Shown here: piece after piece, positions 41,303-52,320 of the stretch
Numbering within the stretch: position 1 is the first letter of the stretch
How the letters are laid out: the number at the start of each line of letters is the position of its first letter
NCBI GenBank assembly: GCA_021186555.1
Contig: JAJKFL010000002.1
Span: forward strand, 32,966,089-33,030,088
Source: Reticulitermes speratus
Lineage: Eukaryota; Arthropoda; Insecta; Blattodea; Rhinotermitidae
DNA length: 64,000 bases
Direction: 5' to 3'
The notes under the pieces: generated by a model
What the model was told of the DNA's origin: nothing
Seen by the model: the letters and a program-made list of their open reading frames with translations, nothing else
Database searches by the model: none
Translations under genes and position numbers: made by a program

Positions 41303-42005
41303 CAGGAGTTCCCAACCTTTTTGAGTGTGAGGACCCTGTTCTAACATCAACAAATTTCGTAGTCCCCCAGAAAATATAGTTGTAGGTACCATTATACAAA
41401 TGATGACAAATAGCTAGTACAAATTCAGTAACACTTCTAATTATTTATTCAGTCCACAGAAGGTATGTCTGCTTATTTATTATTGTAACATATAGGTTTT
41501 TGACAATGGCTGTACATGAGTAATATCAGCAGCATTTACAAAACAAAGGAAAAAGTTCTTGTAAATGCTGCTGATTCCCCTCCACCCCCTCCCCCTGGCA
41601 CGACACACCACATTTGGTAGGACTCCTCTGGACAGGTGATCAGCCTGACACAGAGACCTCTATGTGACAACACACAACGCTCTCAAGAGACAAACATCCA
41701 CGCCCCTGATGGGATTTGAACCCGGAATCGCAGCAAGCAAATGGCCCAAGACCCATGCCTTTAACCGTGAGGCCACTGGGATCAGCCAATGCTGCTGATA
41801 CTTATTACTTATTATACTGACTCATTTAATGAGATGGCTGATGGTATTTTGCAACTGTCACACACTGGAATTCTGGTTAAAGAAATGAAACCACAGTCAG
41901 CTTCTGCTTGGTGCACATATGGATTCGCAGACCCCAAGCAATAACTCAGTGCCCCCCCCCCCCCCCCACAAGAGCCCACAGCATACAGATGGGGAACCAC
42001 TTCTG
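41303..42005. mobile_element. hAT-like MITE carrying a SINE
   Basis: Left end caggagttcccaacctttt and right end, read inward, cagaagtggttccccatctg, both of the hAT form. No 8-bp duplication is obvious. The interior holds a 17-bp hairpin, a SINE at 41576-41787 and a C run at 41951-41968. Confidence 0.6.
41576..41787 (-). mobile_element. SINE family E, tRNA-derived, nested
   Basis: The minus strand starts with a tRNA-like head: cagtggcctcacggttaaag, then the B box ccgggttcaaatcccat. It is bounded by a perfect 12-bp duplication, aatgctgctgat, at 41564-41575 and 41788-41799, so insertion is well supported. The duplicated target is one arm of a pre-existing hairpin (41525-41541 with 41559-41575). 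Confidence 0.85.
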
Positions 42006-42255
42006 GTCCCTATCCCGACTTGAACAATCCAGTGTACATTCTGACATGGTTAGGAGAAGGCTCCTGAAGGTTTGTTATGGAGACTGATTTATAACACAAT
42101 TATGTTTCATGCTGTTCACTGTATAAAGCACGGCCAGTTTCTTTTTGTGACTAGACTTGCTCACAAGAGTCAGACACACTTTTTGTGAATTCCAACTGAA
42201 CTACAATGCTGAACTTTATATTATATATACCGTGCATTTTGGATAATTTTTGATA

Positions 42256-42298
42256 ACCCCCGAGGATGGCACAAGGTGTGTCAAAACATATGTAGGGG
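42256..42298 (+). ncRNA. Hammerhead motif 4, degraded
   Basis: CCCC, CCGAGGA (for CTGANGA), a variable stem, AAAAC (for GAAAC), ATATG TA, then GGGG. The stem I arms CCCC/GGGG still pair and the triplet GTA is kept, but both core boxes are altered. Downstream, at 42325-42340, is the terminal motif gcatttgttgga shared with the other hammerhead elements. Confidence 0.55.
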
Positions 42299-42339
42299 AA
42301 GAAATCAGTGGAAGCAAGTGTAGTGCATTTGTTGGATTG

Positions 42340-43319
42340 AAATAAAATTAATTAATTACAATGCTGAAGTTCACTTCATGGCTGCAATGTTTTATAAATC
42401 TCAGTGTGTAATGAACAATGTGCATGATATTTCAAGTTTCACGTTCTGCTATCTTTAAGTGATTTATGACCCTTGTATTAGATTACCCACATATCCTGCA
42501 GCTTCAGGGCAGCTTCATATTTATGTTGAATGTGCTCAGCGTGCTTTGTACAGTTTTAAATTTTCCTCACTGTTAAATTACGACACTATCAGTACATTAG
42601 TATGACTGATGCTACTATGGCTCATCTTAAAACTGAACAACTGTAAAATGCTGTAACTATGTGCCTGAGCCTATACAGCACGTATCAACATCATGGTGCC
42701 TACATATTGTAGATTTCATAGTTTATTTATACTTCTAAAATAAAATGTATTAACCTCCTCTAAACTATAATACACGGGAGACGTACTAAAGCATTTCCAA
42801 ATACAAGGAAAAATCTTTTAACTTCACTAATCACATATATCCTTCACCAAACACAGTTACGATATTAAAACACCTCAATAAAGTTTTCTATTTCTCCAAG
42901 CTAATCGGTGTAATAAAATAGTCCACAAGTCCCTCCTCATCTTATTATTCATAATCGCATTTAGAAAGACCTCATTCAATGTATTTCAAAAGGTTGTACC
43001 TAGGTCTTGTGTTTGGACCTTGATTTCTCAGAGGCAGCATTCCATAAATTGTGATTCCATTTCCAGGTAAGTCCACAACAATCTATTCAACCCACAACTA
43101 TGCTGGAATTATAGGACATTTGGCATAACACTGATGTAAAAATGCCATACTTTTGTTATAAACACAAATGAAACAAAAAGGAAAACCAAAAATCTACACA
43201 ATGAGTAGTTCATTATTTACTTAAATACTGGTCTGCCTTTTTTTTACTGAAAGTGGTCTTTTTTTGTGGAGATCTGTGCACAAAGAACTTTGTGAAAACT
43301 CGGCCATGCTTACAAACTA
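42340..43319. other. No supported gene
   Basis: AT-rich, C over G on the + strand. Nothing recognised. The CpG-rich block starts just after. Confidence 0.35.
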
Positions 43320-44650
43320 TAAAAGCGGCCACAGACGGCATGTGATCCCATAAGACTACATTTTATCCTTAAGGAAGGGTAGTAATCGGCCTGTTACAGT
43401 TGTTTATACCGAAATGCGCACTTGCAACACGACATGCACAGAATGCACCGTCGCCCAATAAACCATACCTAATGTGATCACCGTAACAACTCTCACTGCG
43501 GAAATATATCGAACTTCGTAAACATTAAATGTTTTTCAGAGATGCGGTACGGATAAGGGTGGAGATTCCAAAACAAAGTCCATGCGCTCCTGTCGCAAGT
43601 ACCTTCAACAGGTCTACCTCTAACACACACATCATCTAGCTCTAACAGACCAACGCCAATTGATTAACTGCAAGCAGGAAACTCATTTCCGTCTTTAACC
43701 ATCACCTCTTTTCAGATCATCGGCCCTTTCGTATCGTATAAGCGTACACGTGAACTTTTCGTTATATGATGCACCAAATTCACACACGTTCACTTAAAGG
43801 CATATTAACCAGTATGTGAATAGTGAGTGACCACAATGATTACATTTTGATTTGGCCTAGAACGAACCTCAATTTTAGAAGCCCAAATGCACGTTTTCGG
43901 CACAAGTATTCAATAAACTTTTCAAGCAATTCGACCTCGGAACAAACGGATGTCCATGGCATTTACATTCATGTAGCATAGTAATTTATGTACTGAAAAA
44001 CTAATTAAAAATTGCAAACAACAATACTTACACTTCCCCCGAACACAGCCACGGAGTACGTAAGGACCGTCTGGTATTTATAAGTGCTGCTATCTGTAGG
44101 GTACAAAAGTACAAAGGTTACCTAGCCTATTGTTCAAGTCCTGTTTAATGGCGCTTCAATTGAACGCCAGTGCGTGACATGCGCAGCATGAGGTGAAGTT
44201 ACTGTCCACACGAAGCACAGCGAAGTGTCTATACACGTTTGGAAAGGCATGTGGGAGAATAAGGTTTGTATCAGAGACTGCTTTCTGCCGCTACTGAAAT
44301 AACTTGCCCATAAGTAAGAATAAATAGAGCATTCAGGTTCAAAAAAGGAAACAAACATTATACTGTTATCTTCCTTTTATAAACATGCTGTACACCATTA
44401 CCTGGCATGCGCGCAGCTTCTTGACAGGAGCAGTTGGGCGTGGACAAAAGCATCATTAGTGGTCAGATATGATTGCAGGAAGTGAGAAAGTTTAAGAAAT
44501 AAATTATGTGATGTGATTTCAAATTCTTTCATTATTGTCATTATATTGGCTGTAATATTTGAATACTGGTGTTGAATAATCACCGCGTAGTGCTTGCAGC
44601 TGGCTGGAAGTAGTTGTGACTTGACCTCCTTTACTTTACTTTGCTCACCC
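43320..44650. promoter_or_regulatory. CpG-rich candidate promoter block
   Basis: CpG recurs every 20-30 bases (for example six between 43501 and 43620), against a CpG-poor background, and I see no repeats. It lies about 1.6 kb upstream of the first recognised exon of the + strand gene at 46256, whose ATG exon begins with spliced 5' UTR. It also covers the minus-strand frame at 44402-44652. A bidirectional promoter would explain it. No TATA or initiator was assigned. Confidence 0.5.
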
Positions 44651-44652
44651 AT
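44402..44652 (-). CDS. Candidate first coding exon of an unrecognised minus-strand gene
   Basis: An ATG at 44650-44652 opens MGEQSKVKEVKSQLLPASCK and continues HYAVIIQHQYSNITANIMTI, MKEFEITSHNLFLKLSHFLQ and SYLTTNDAFVHAQLLLS. It ends at a good donor (CCAG then GTAATG, GT at 44401-44400), leaving two bases of a codon. The composition looks like a helical protein and the exon lies in the CpG-rich block, as first exons often do. I do not recognise the family and no following exon was found to the left, so it may be chance. Confidence 0.35.
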
Positions 44653-44774
44653 AGATAATAAATGTGATATGTTTAGAATCCTTGCATAAAATAAATTTAA
44701 AATAAGTCAGAGGTTAAACGGAAATGAAAAGGCACAATGTTCACTGAAATGCATAACCTAGCACTTATTTATTT

Positions 44775-45035
44775 ATTTATTGTAGTTTATTTAACGATGC
44801 TGTCAATATCCCAGATTTTACTGTGCTGAATGATTGGATGGTAGGAAATAATGCATTGAAATGGATGTGAAGGGAAGTAGTTATAGCCTAATTAGAGGTG
44901 CTACCCGGAAATTTTCCAAGTGGAACAGAGGAAGACCTCTATAAACCTTAATTATGGCAGAGATTTGAACTGAGAACCTCCCACATACTGGTCGGAAGTG
45001 TAACCTCTTGAGCCAAGTTGCTCAGTGTGTAACAC
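44775..45035 (-). mobile_element. SINE family D, copy 2
   Basis: Matches the copy at 39470 in block order, with tttatttaacgatgctgtca at its left and a tRNA-like head at its right (complement ttggctcaagaggttacac, then gttctcagttcaaatctc). It lies between the CpG-rich block and the LINE tail at 45390. Confidence 0.65.
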
Positions 45036-45389
45036 TGATTTACATACCCATGAGTATAATAGATGTAAAAGTATACTCCCCATATTATCTGTGTTGATGT
45101 TAATTTCTTGGACAAAAATTTAAATACTACAAAAATAAACACAGAAACTTTATTAGTTGCTAGCAAGAAGGTTAGTCTACAAACAAAAGCAGAAAAAATT
45201 AAGCATGACAAGAATGCAGGACAAACTCACAATGTAAAGATAGCTGGTACTTCAAGATATGAGGTTCCTACTGGGGTGTAGGTGAGGATTCATATTTTCT
45301 GGGATTTGCCACTCCTTGGTTGAGAGGTTCCTGACGTTTTGAAAGCTCATAGTGTCTTCATATTCAAATGTCAAGCAGTCCTAGGAGTG

Positions 45390-46068
45390 TAAATTTGGCA
45401 AAGTTTAAATAATTGGGAGTGACCCTAACAAATCAAAATTGCAAGCACAAAGAACTTAAGAGCAGCTGAAATCTGGGGAATGCCTGTTACCATTCGGTCC
45501 AGAATGTTTTGTCTTGCCATGTGCTATCTAAAAATATTAATATTACCGAAATATACATGAACATAATTATGTCTGTTCTTTTATATGTGTGTGAAACTTG
45601 GTCTCTCACATTAAGGTAGTAACATGGCTGATGGCATTTGAGCACAGGGAGTTTAAAAGGATATTTGGGCCTAAGAGGGAGGAAGTAACGGGTGGCTGGA
45701 GAAAATTTTATACCTACAAGCTGCATGATTTATTCTCTTCACCAAATATTATTAGGATGATCAAATCAAGAGGGATATGATGGGTGTAGCAAGTAGCATG
45801 TATGGGGGAGAAAGAGAAGAAATACATACAGGGTTTTGCTGGGGAGGTCTGTACCAAAGAGAGCACTTGGATGACCTTATCATAGACAGGAAGATAGTAT
45901 TGAAGTGGGTCAAAAAGTAGGGCTTGATTAATGTTGCTCAGGATATGGACCAGTGGGGGCTCTTTTGACCACTGTAATGAAGCTTCTGTTTTATATAATG
46001 TAGCAAATTTATTGACTAGCTGAGGAACTATTAGCTTCTCAAGAAGGACTTTTCTTCATGGCATTAAT
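45390..46068 (+). mobile_element. LINE 3' fragment (reverse-transcriptase tail), copy 2
   Basis: Broken frames read ELKSS then NLGNACYHSVQN-type sequence, CETWSLT, FKRIFGPKREEVTGGWRKF and LHDLFSSPNIIRMIKSRGI. This is the same tail as at 35915 with slightly more 5' sequence. The 3' ends of the two copies agree. Confidence 0.82.
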
Positions 46069-46255
46069 TAGTTATATTCTTACTTTAAGTGATTTAATAA
46101 ACTATGTAAATATAGTAAATTATTATGCAAACCTATGTATTGTTAGTTCCACTCAAAGTTGGTACTGACAAGGGAAAAACAGAAAGAGAATTTTCTGTGT
46201 AGTTCAATAATTGCTGCCTCCTTATGTTTTTGTTATAACTTTTCTTATATTACAG

Positions 46256-46509
46256 AAATAAACTGTGAGCAATATATGATAATGTAACGTAATGAGAAAA
46301 AGTGGGACTTACTCTCACAAAAGAATGAGTGATGCTCCACAACCCTCACGACCTAAAATACAAGTAGTTCGCCTGCCATCATGTGAGCAAGCCAAGCTTC
46401 TCCCTTTGTTGGAAGGAGGAGTGCAACTTCAAGCTCAATATCAGCACGTGCTCTATGGGGATTATGTCAGTTGCAGTAGTTTGGATGAAGCCAAAAAACA
46501 ATACTTCAG
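46256..46509 (+). CDS. Unrecognised 260-residue protein, exon 1 of 4 (ATG exon)
   Basis: Acceptor ag at 46254-46255 follows a strong pyrimidine tract (aacttttcttatattacag). The exon starts with UTR: a TAA in the same frame at 46280 precedes the ATG at 46292. The protein starts MRKSGTYSHKRMSDAPQPS, with a second Met at 46325, then PKIQVVRLPSCEQAKLLPLL and EGGVQLQAQYQHVLYGDYVS. Donor gtatgg is at 46510, after two bases of a Ser codon. At least one untranslated exon must lie upstream, perhaps in the CpG-rich block. I do not recognise the protein; no signal peptide or membrane segment is evident. Confidence 0.72.
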
Positions 46510-48281
46510 GTATGGAACACGAAAGGATATTATCAACTCTTAGGAGAATAAAATTAATCTGCATTTTATATTTAAAGATTTGTTCGGTACCTCACAGAGA
46601 ACACCGCTTCTCTCAAAAACAAGTGGTGAATGTTGTATAGGGAAATAATGATTATTTATTGTTAGAAATAATACAAAACACATAAATTCAGTATGTGGGA
46701 AAAGTTCCGACATTTTAGTATTGAACTTGGAGGTACATATGTTGGCCTTTAAGTGGTTAATTTGAACATAATACTGCACTAAATATTTAAAACTTCAAGA
46801 TAATTTTAAGATCCACAAATCTTGTTATGCTTCCATTTGATTTATAATTTTGAAGGTTTGTGACAAGTGTGTGTTTTTAAAGTGACACAAAAATTGGACA
46901 TATTCCAAAATCTCATTTTGGGTACAAAGCAAAACATTTTGTCAATTGTGTCTGTTTTCATCATCAGGTAAAATTATGAGACCTACTGCATTGGTTGCAT
47001 TAGCCAAGAGGTGGTTTGGGGACAAATATTACCAAATGAAGAAGTCTGTTGTGTTTATGGAAGTATTTGTGGATATGTTGGAACATTTGTTTAACAAAAT
47101 GTACATAAATGCATCTGCGCTTAAATATTGAAGTGAGAAATTCAGAAATTTTTAGAAACATGCAATGTTATTCATTGCTTAGGTATGTGACATTATGAGT
47201 TATTAAATATAACACTTTAACAAAACATTAAAAATTGTATAGGTTCACTAATCAAATACATAATTCTTTTGATGTTATTTTAAGTTAAGTTGGCGCAAGC
47301 TTTATTTTTATATTACCTCTGTACAGAGATTAGTGTTTGATAATGACTGATTCAAAACACAGTAAATGCAAGAACAGTAATCCACGTACCACATGTTATG
47401 ATTACATAGTGTCAGTATTTTGTGACTTTAGTGCATTCCTTAGTATCTTTTGCATTAGACATTTATTACAACCCTGCTTGAACTATGTTGAGGACTCATG
47501 TCTTGTGCAATGTGATGCTCTGTCACTGGGTTAGTGGTGCCAGACTCTTGGAAGGACGGTAGTGCCTTCAATATGTCGGGAATGACTAACCCAGTGACAC
47601 AGCATCACATCCTAGAAGACCTTCATCCTTAACAACATTCCACTGGAAACCTAAAATCTTGAATAATGTTCCCTTCAACTGGACAAAGAGAAAAATTTTG
47701 TGATCATTGTAGCAAACTTGCAATTATTTGTGAGATTTGAAATTTTTACAGTGGTGTTCAAGTCTTCTCGGATGTAACAATATGCTTTTGGGTGAGTAGG
47801 TCCCAGCATATTGAAGGATTGTAATGCATTTTTTTTTCACGTCAAGCAGTCGAATACAGCATCACATTCCAGAAGACGTGAATCTTTTGCAGTCACTTAT
47901 TGATGGGCATTCCATAGCATGCTAATTGAACTATTTTAAGAAAAACATAGATCACAGTATGTAAGATCTTACCTTTCTCACTGATGCACTTATTAAACAC
48001 CCTTATATAAATTTTCCCGCTGTGTTCTGTCAGCAAAACCTTTTGGTGTAACAAATACAAATACCACATTATGTGATTTTAAAATCTGAGTACGTGTTTT
48101 GGAGTGCAGCTGTGAAAACTGGCCTGAGGATACTGTCTAAGCTCTGACATCAAGTTTGTACATTGGTACCCCCTTGCATCCAATTCAAAATATTAAATGT
48201 GTATTATAGGGAACAAAAGTAACGTTCATATGAGGTTAAAAAATTCTGTTAGCCATGTGGTAAGATTTTGCTTCTTGTTAG
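46510..48281 (+). other. Intron of the unrecognised gene
   Basis: AT-rich. It holds a 25-bp-arm hairpin (47511-47609) and an exon-like open frame at 46968-47131 after a catcatcag acceptor-like site; see findings. No other repeat is clear. Confidence 0.45.
47511..47609. mobile_element. Hairpin MITE with 25-bp arms
   Basis: Arms 47511-47535 (tgtgatgctctgtcactggg and on) and 47585-47609 are inverted with one mismatch, around a 49-base loop. Related end sequences (cagcatcacattccagaag) recur at about 47860, 57460 and 58480. Confidence 0.7.
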
Positions 48282-48497
48282 TTTTCATGACCATGAATAT
48301 ATGGAGCATAAGACTGCACTGATTACCAAGTCACTGGACAACATCTTTGCAAGGCAGCTGACTTCTGGTACAGAACAAGGAAGCCCCATCCTGTGGCAGG
48401 ATGCAACCCACAGTGAGGAGGAGCTCTATCATGCATCTCATTCATTGCCTGGAGCAACACGTCCTGGAAATAAAGCTTCTCGCCTCTCTGGAGCCCG
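48282..48497 (+). CDS. Unrecognised protein, exon 2 of 4
   Basis: One base completes Ser, then FHDHEYMEHKTALITKSLDN, IFARQLTSGTEQGSPILWQD and ATHSEEELYHASHSLPGATR. Acceptor ag is at 48280-48281 (tgcttcttgttag) and donor gtatgt at 48498. The exon ends after two bases of an Arg codon. Its phase fits both neighbours, which is the main support for the gene model. The sequence is polar, with no recognised domain. Confidence 0.72.
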
Positions 48498-49686
48498 GTA
48501 TGTAGAAAATGACTTGTCGCAGTTTTTTTTTATCTGAATCCTTGAGAACAAACACCTCTTAGTTTGTGTTATCTGCGTTTCTCTTCACTAATGAATTCTG
48601 TCAGTATTGACAATGTAGGTATTTTCCTCAGCTGCATGGCTACATGCAAGGTATCTGATATTTTTCGTTCCTGCATCACTGACAAGAATGCCAAACTGTC
48701 TGTTTTAAACTGTGTGTATATAATTTTAATATCTTTCACAAGTACAGTAGAGTATAACATTGGAATATGCTGCACAGTATGATCAATATATACAAACTCA
48801 ATTTCAAATCAAATTTGCTACTAACTCTGGCCACAACTTCAGAAGTTTTAATATCTTCAGCATATTCATTACTTCGTATCTGTAATTGAACTATGGAGAC
48901 CTTTTGGAGAAAATATTATAGCATGTACTACACAGGGTTATATCATACACTGTACGGAATTTGGGTAAATACTTAAATTCACTAATTACCTCTACATAAA
49001 CTGGGACCATGTTTAAAGCCTGTTCCAGTTACAGTATTTCTGAACTACTCTGAAAAAATACCAAAGCATAGCTGCCCTCTCAGGAAGCCTGCACAGTTTT
49101 AGATAATTTGTTTGCAACATAAAAACTTTATTTCCGCTTTACACATTCACTTCTATCTATGATCAACTAGCAAGCGCAGAACTTACATTTTGTCAAATGA
49201 GTGGGCTGTAGATTATTTAACAACATAGCTTAGCTGCAGAGGTTATAGTTTTTAATAATGTAAAACAAATTGTCACATTTAATGTACATGAAAGAAGAGG
49301 AAAGAAAAGTGGTTATGTCTTATTTCAATGTAATATTTTAGCTTTCACATGGAGAGCATGAAGAAACAATAAGGAACTTCATGATATTTGGTGTCCTAGC
49401 ATCGAATCTGACACCTATTGATTACAAAGCAGAAGCCTGCTTGGGCCAGATTCTCATGGTAATGTGAAATGAGACATGTGAATTACCGTGAATGGTAAAG
49501 TGGGGAAAAGTGATGACATATTTTAAAGTTGTATTGCCTCAGCTGAGATTTTTAGTCTGGTACCTTCCATAATCAAAGTTGTGTTTGCCACTCCACCAGT
49601 ATGTGTTTAAGGTCCAGCTTATAGTATACTACTTAATATCTAACTGGATTTTATATATATGCATCACTTCATTAAATATTAAGTAA
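48498..49686 (+). other. Intron of the unrecognised gene
   Basis: AT-rich intron with no recognised feature before the inverted repeat at 49687. Confidence 0.4.
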
Positions 49687-50346
49687 TATATATTTATAGT
49701 CTGACAAATGTACACTTGTAGGAAGTTGTTTAAGAAAATGGAAATATTGCCCTTTTATTCACAATATTTATATACACTAATACTATATATGGTGAATAAT
49801 AAACACCAATTTAAGGTAAATATGGATGTTCATAATTATGAAACTAGAAATAAAACAAATCTTCACCAGCCATCAGCCAATCTGGCTAAATATTACAAGG
49901 GACCCTATTACTTTGGAATAAAGGTTTTCAACTGTCTTCCAGCTGATATAAAGGAATTGTCTGATGACATAAAATGTTTTAAAAATGCCTTAAAGCGATT
50001 TTTTCATCTACATTCTTTTTACTCTGTGGAGGAATATTTTAATTACAATATAATGAACTGAACAAGATTTATTGGTTTTAATTGTTTTTATGTCAGTGCT
50101 AGGTTTTAACAGTATCCTGTATTAATTGTTTTACTATATGTTTTGTGTGTTAGGTCTATTTTGTAGACTGTATGTGTTGTTTGACAATGTGTATTTCGTA
50201 TGACTTGTTGGTTTGTATGTATGTTTGACCAAATCCACATCCTGTTTTGTCTCTGAGACTGTATATTGGATTTACGGATTGTGAATAAAATACAAATACA
50301 AATACAAATACTGACAAGTGTACATTTGTCAGACTATAAATATATA
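49687..50346. repeat. 33-bp perfect inverted repeat flanking a LINE tail
   Basis: The left arm 49687-49719 (tatatatttatagtctgaca and on) and the right arm 50314-50346 are exact inverted copies. Between them lies a 5'-truncated LINE. LINE insertion makes direct, not inverted, repeats, so the arms must predate or accompany the insertion. Confidence 0.9.
49715..50313 (+). mobile_element. LINE 3' end, jockey-like
   Basis: The open frame TCRKLFKKMEILPFYSQYLY to NALKRFFHLHSFYSVEEYF matches the C-terminus of the longer LINE at 54776 (SCRGLFKKLDILPVPCQCIF, then HGVDTRNKTQLHRP, here HNYETRNKTNLHQP). It ends with about 240 bp of 3' UTR and an (aaatac)-type tail. The reading frame is intact across 117 codons, so the copy is fairly young. 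Confidence 0.85.
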
Positions 50347-51100
50347 AAGAAAATGTACTGGATGAATAATATTAAGATTAAGTAATATATTATCAATGTT
50401 TCTGGTGATGGTACACAATGGTATGGCATACCAGTACCTTTATTGATGGTGACATATTAGATGAATATTATACACTCAAAAATTGGGGGGGGGGGGGGGT
50501 GGTGGTAACAGAGCATATTTGTTGTTTTTGTTCCAACAGTATTATCACAATATAAAATGATATTGATTTTTAAAATTTGTAATATGAAGCCAAGTGGCAT
50601 TTTCAATTTTACTTGCTTGCAAGGAGTCAGTACCAGCACCTTTTTGTTTCTGTTGAGGAGTGAGTACCAACACTTCTTTCTTTTAACTAAAAAAGCACTG
50701 CAGATTGTTAAAAATTAAAGTGTATTGTGAGTTCTGATTGGCTAATGTTCTTTTGAAGTATTATTTTGGCCTTTTATCTTATTGAGAGAAATCTCAGAAC
50801 ATGAAAGTTTAAAGTTTCATGAAAGTGATTATGTCCAGTGCAGATCAGAAATCAGTGTTTGAGACATGTGTTATAGTATAAAAGTATTCTGGCCTTATTT
50901 ATAAATGTGACTCTTCTCTTGTAATTTAAAGTATTGAACCTCGTTAATCATGGAGCACCATTATGAGGGTGGAATAAACAGGTGCTTCAATGTTTAGAAA
51001 CATACCTCAATATCTCATTTAACAACCCTCTGAATGGACCATTCACCACTCTGCCTGAACAATCTTAGGCATGCCATATGTTGTAAATGTTTGTGGGTCT
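50347..51100 (+). other. Intron of the unrecognised gene
   Basis: AT-rich, with a run of 17 G near 50484-50500. Nothing else is recognised. Confidence 0.4.
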
Positions 51101-51185
51101 TACTGACATTTAGTTTGTGCATGATGTTTTTCAAAAAACCAACTAATGCACATTAAATGTCACTATTTATTTTAGTTGACACTAC

Positions 51186-51229
51186 CCCTACATATGTTTC
51201 GGTCCTTATCGGACCATCATCAGGGGTCT
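51186..51229 (-). ncRNA. Type I hammerhead ribozyme motif 5
   Basis: On the minus strand: ACCC, CTGATGA, stem II (GGTCC, loop GATAA, GGACC), GAAA, C-ATAT-G as helix III, the triplet GTA, then GGGGT. Stem I has three clean pairs next to the core (CCC/GGG). Both conserved boxes are intact and stem II is perfect apart from one U before it. About 50 bp downstream in element sense lies gcattagttggtt (near 51140-51150), the shared terminus. It lies in an intron of the unrecognised gene, on the opposite strand. Confidence 0.78.
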
Positions 51230-51479
51230 TTGCATCAAACTACACTCTTACAAGTCCATAAGTTCGTGTGTTATCATTTGCAGTCAAGTCACTTTTGGGT
51301 TTTGTTATATTATGTAACCTTTAGGAAAACGTTATGTTTAAATTGTAAAAACTGAGACACTGTATAAAATCGTAAAAATTTAAAAGGTTAAAAATTTAAA
51401 AGTTTTGTGTACCTAATAAGTTGTCTGTTGCACTGCAGTATAGAATGAGGGGGTGCCACCACTCCAAAATAAACTAAAT

Positions 51480-52085
51480 ACAGTAAATTGCTTAAGTCTA
51501 ACATTACCTTAATAGAGTCTTACAATATTTCTCAGCTAATTTCTTCAAAGAAGGGAAGATGTAAACCACTCATCAAAGCAGAGGTAAGTACTATATTATG
51601 TACGACTTATTTTCTTTAAGTTAAATTTTAAAAAATTGTGTACATTTAACATTATGGTGTTGAGACTTCTTGAATTTCATAAAATATTTAGAGCTAAATT
51701 ATAACTACTGTTTGTGTTTATTATTTTGGGCTCAACATACTGGGCTGTAAAAGAAGAGAGTATGGCAAAATTTCAAAATCAATTTAGGGCAGCTGCAACT
51801 TACATTTTTTAAAAATATCCTAGATGTACCGACTGTTTAAATAAGCTCTGTCAGCAACCTATCTGCTCTGTAACTAGTGTTAAGTCATCATTCTTGATAG
51901 AACTAAATAGTGTGGACCATCATAAAATATGCAGGCAGTAGTTTTATAAGTGATTCAAGATATATAGTAAGATATAACTTGTATAAAAATAGTGTTTCTC
52001 AAACTACTACTTAGTGTAGCAAGTGGGGAGACATGTGTACTATAATCCTAAAAGATTTGAAATATAATCTGTTTTGTGTGGCAAG
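51480..52085 (+). other. Intron of the unrecognised gene
   Basis: AT-rich intron with no recognised feature apart from the upstream part of the hammerhead element. Confidence 0.4.
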
Positions 52086-52320
52086 ATCACGTATATCAGC
52101 ACTTCTGAAGAAACTGTCTCCACGTTCACGACATAAGGCTGCTGCACCAAACAGTCCTTGTCCCTGGGTTGTGGTAGAATTTTCTAAACAAGATCTGGAA
52201 TCTCCAGATGTCAGTGGGAGGGCCAGCTCAGTTCCTTCAGACCACAGCTTTGATATGGCTGTGCAGGCATCTAGGCTACGGAGGGAGCAGGCAGCATATA
52301 ATAAAAACACCCATGGACAG
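52086..52320 (+). CDS. Unrecognised protein, exon 3 of 4
   Basis: One base completes Arg, then SRISALLKKLSPRSRHKAAA, PNSPCPWVVVEFSKQDLESP and DVSGRASSVPSDHSFDMAVQ, ending with the basic stretch ASRLRREQAAYNKNTHGQ. Acceptor ag is at 52084-52085 (gttttgtgtggcaag) and donor gtatat at 52321; the exon ends on a whole codon. Ser- and Arg-rich, with no domain I recognise. Confidence 0.72.

Noticed and set aside
46940-46985. Hammerhead at the catcatcagg sequence
   Set aside because: The complement has CTGATGATG but no stem II or GAAAC at the right spacing.
52011-52310. Minus-strand 99-codon frame over exon 3 of the unrecognised gene
   Set aside because: Shadow of the + strand exon, whose splice phases match both neighbours.
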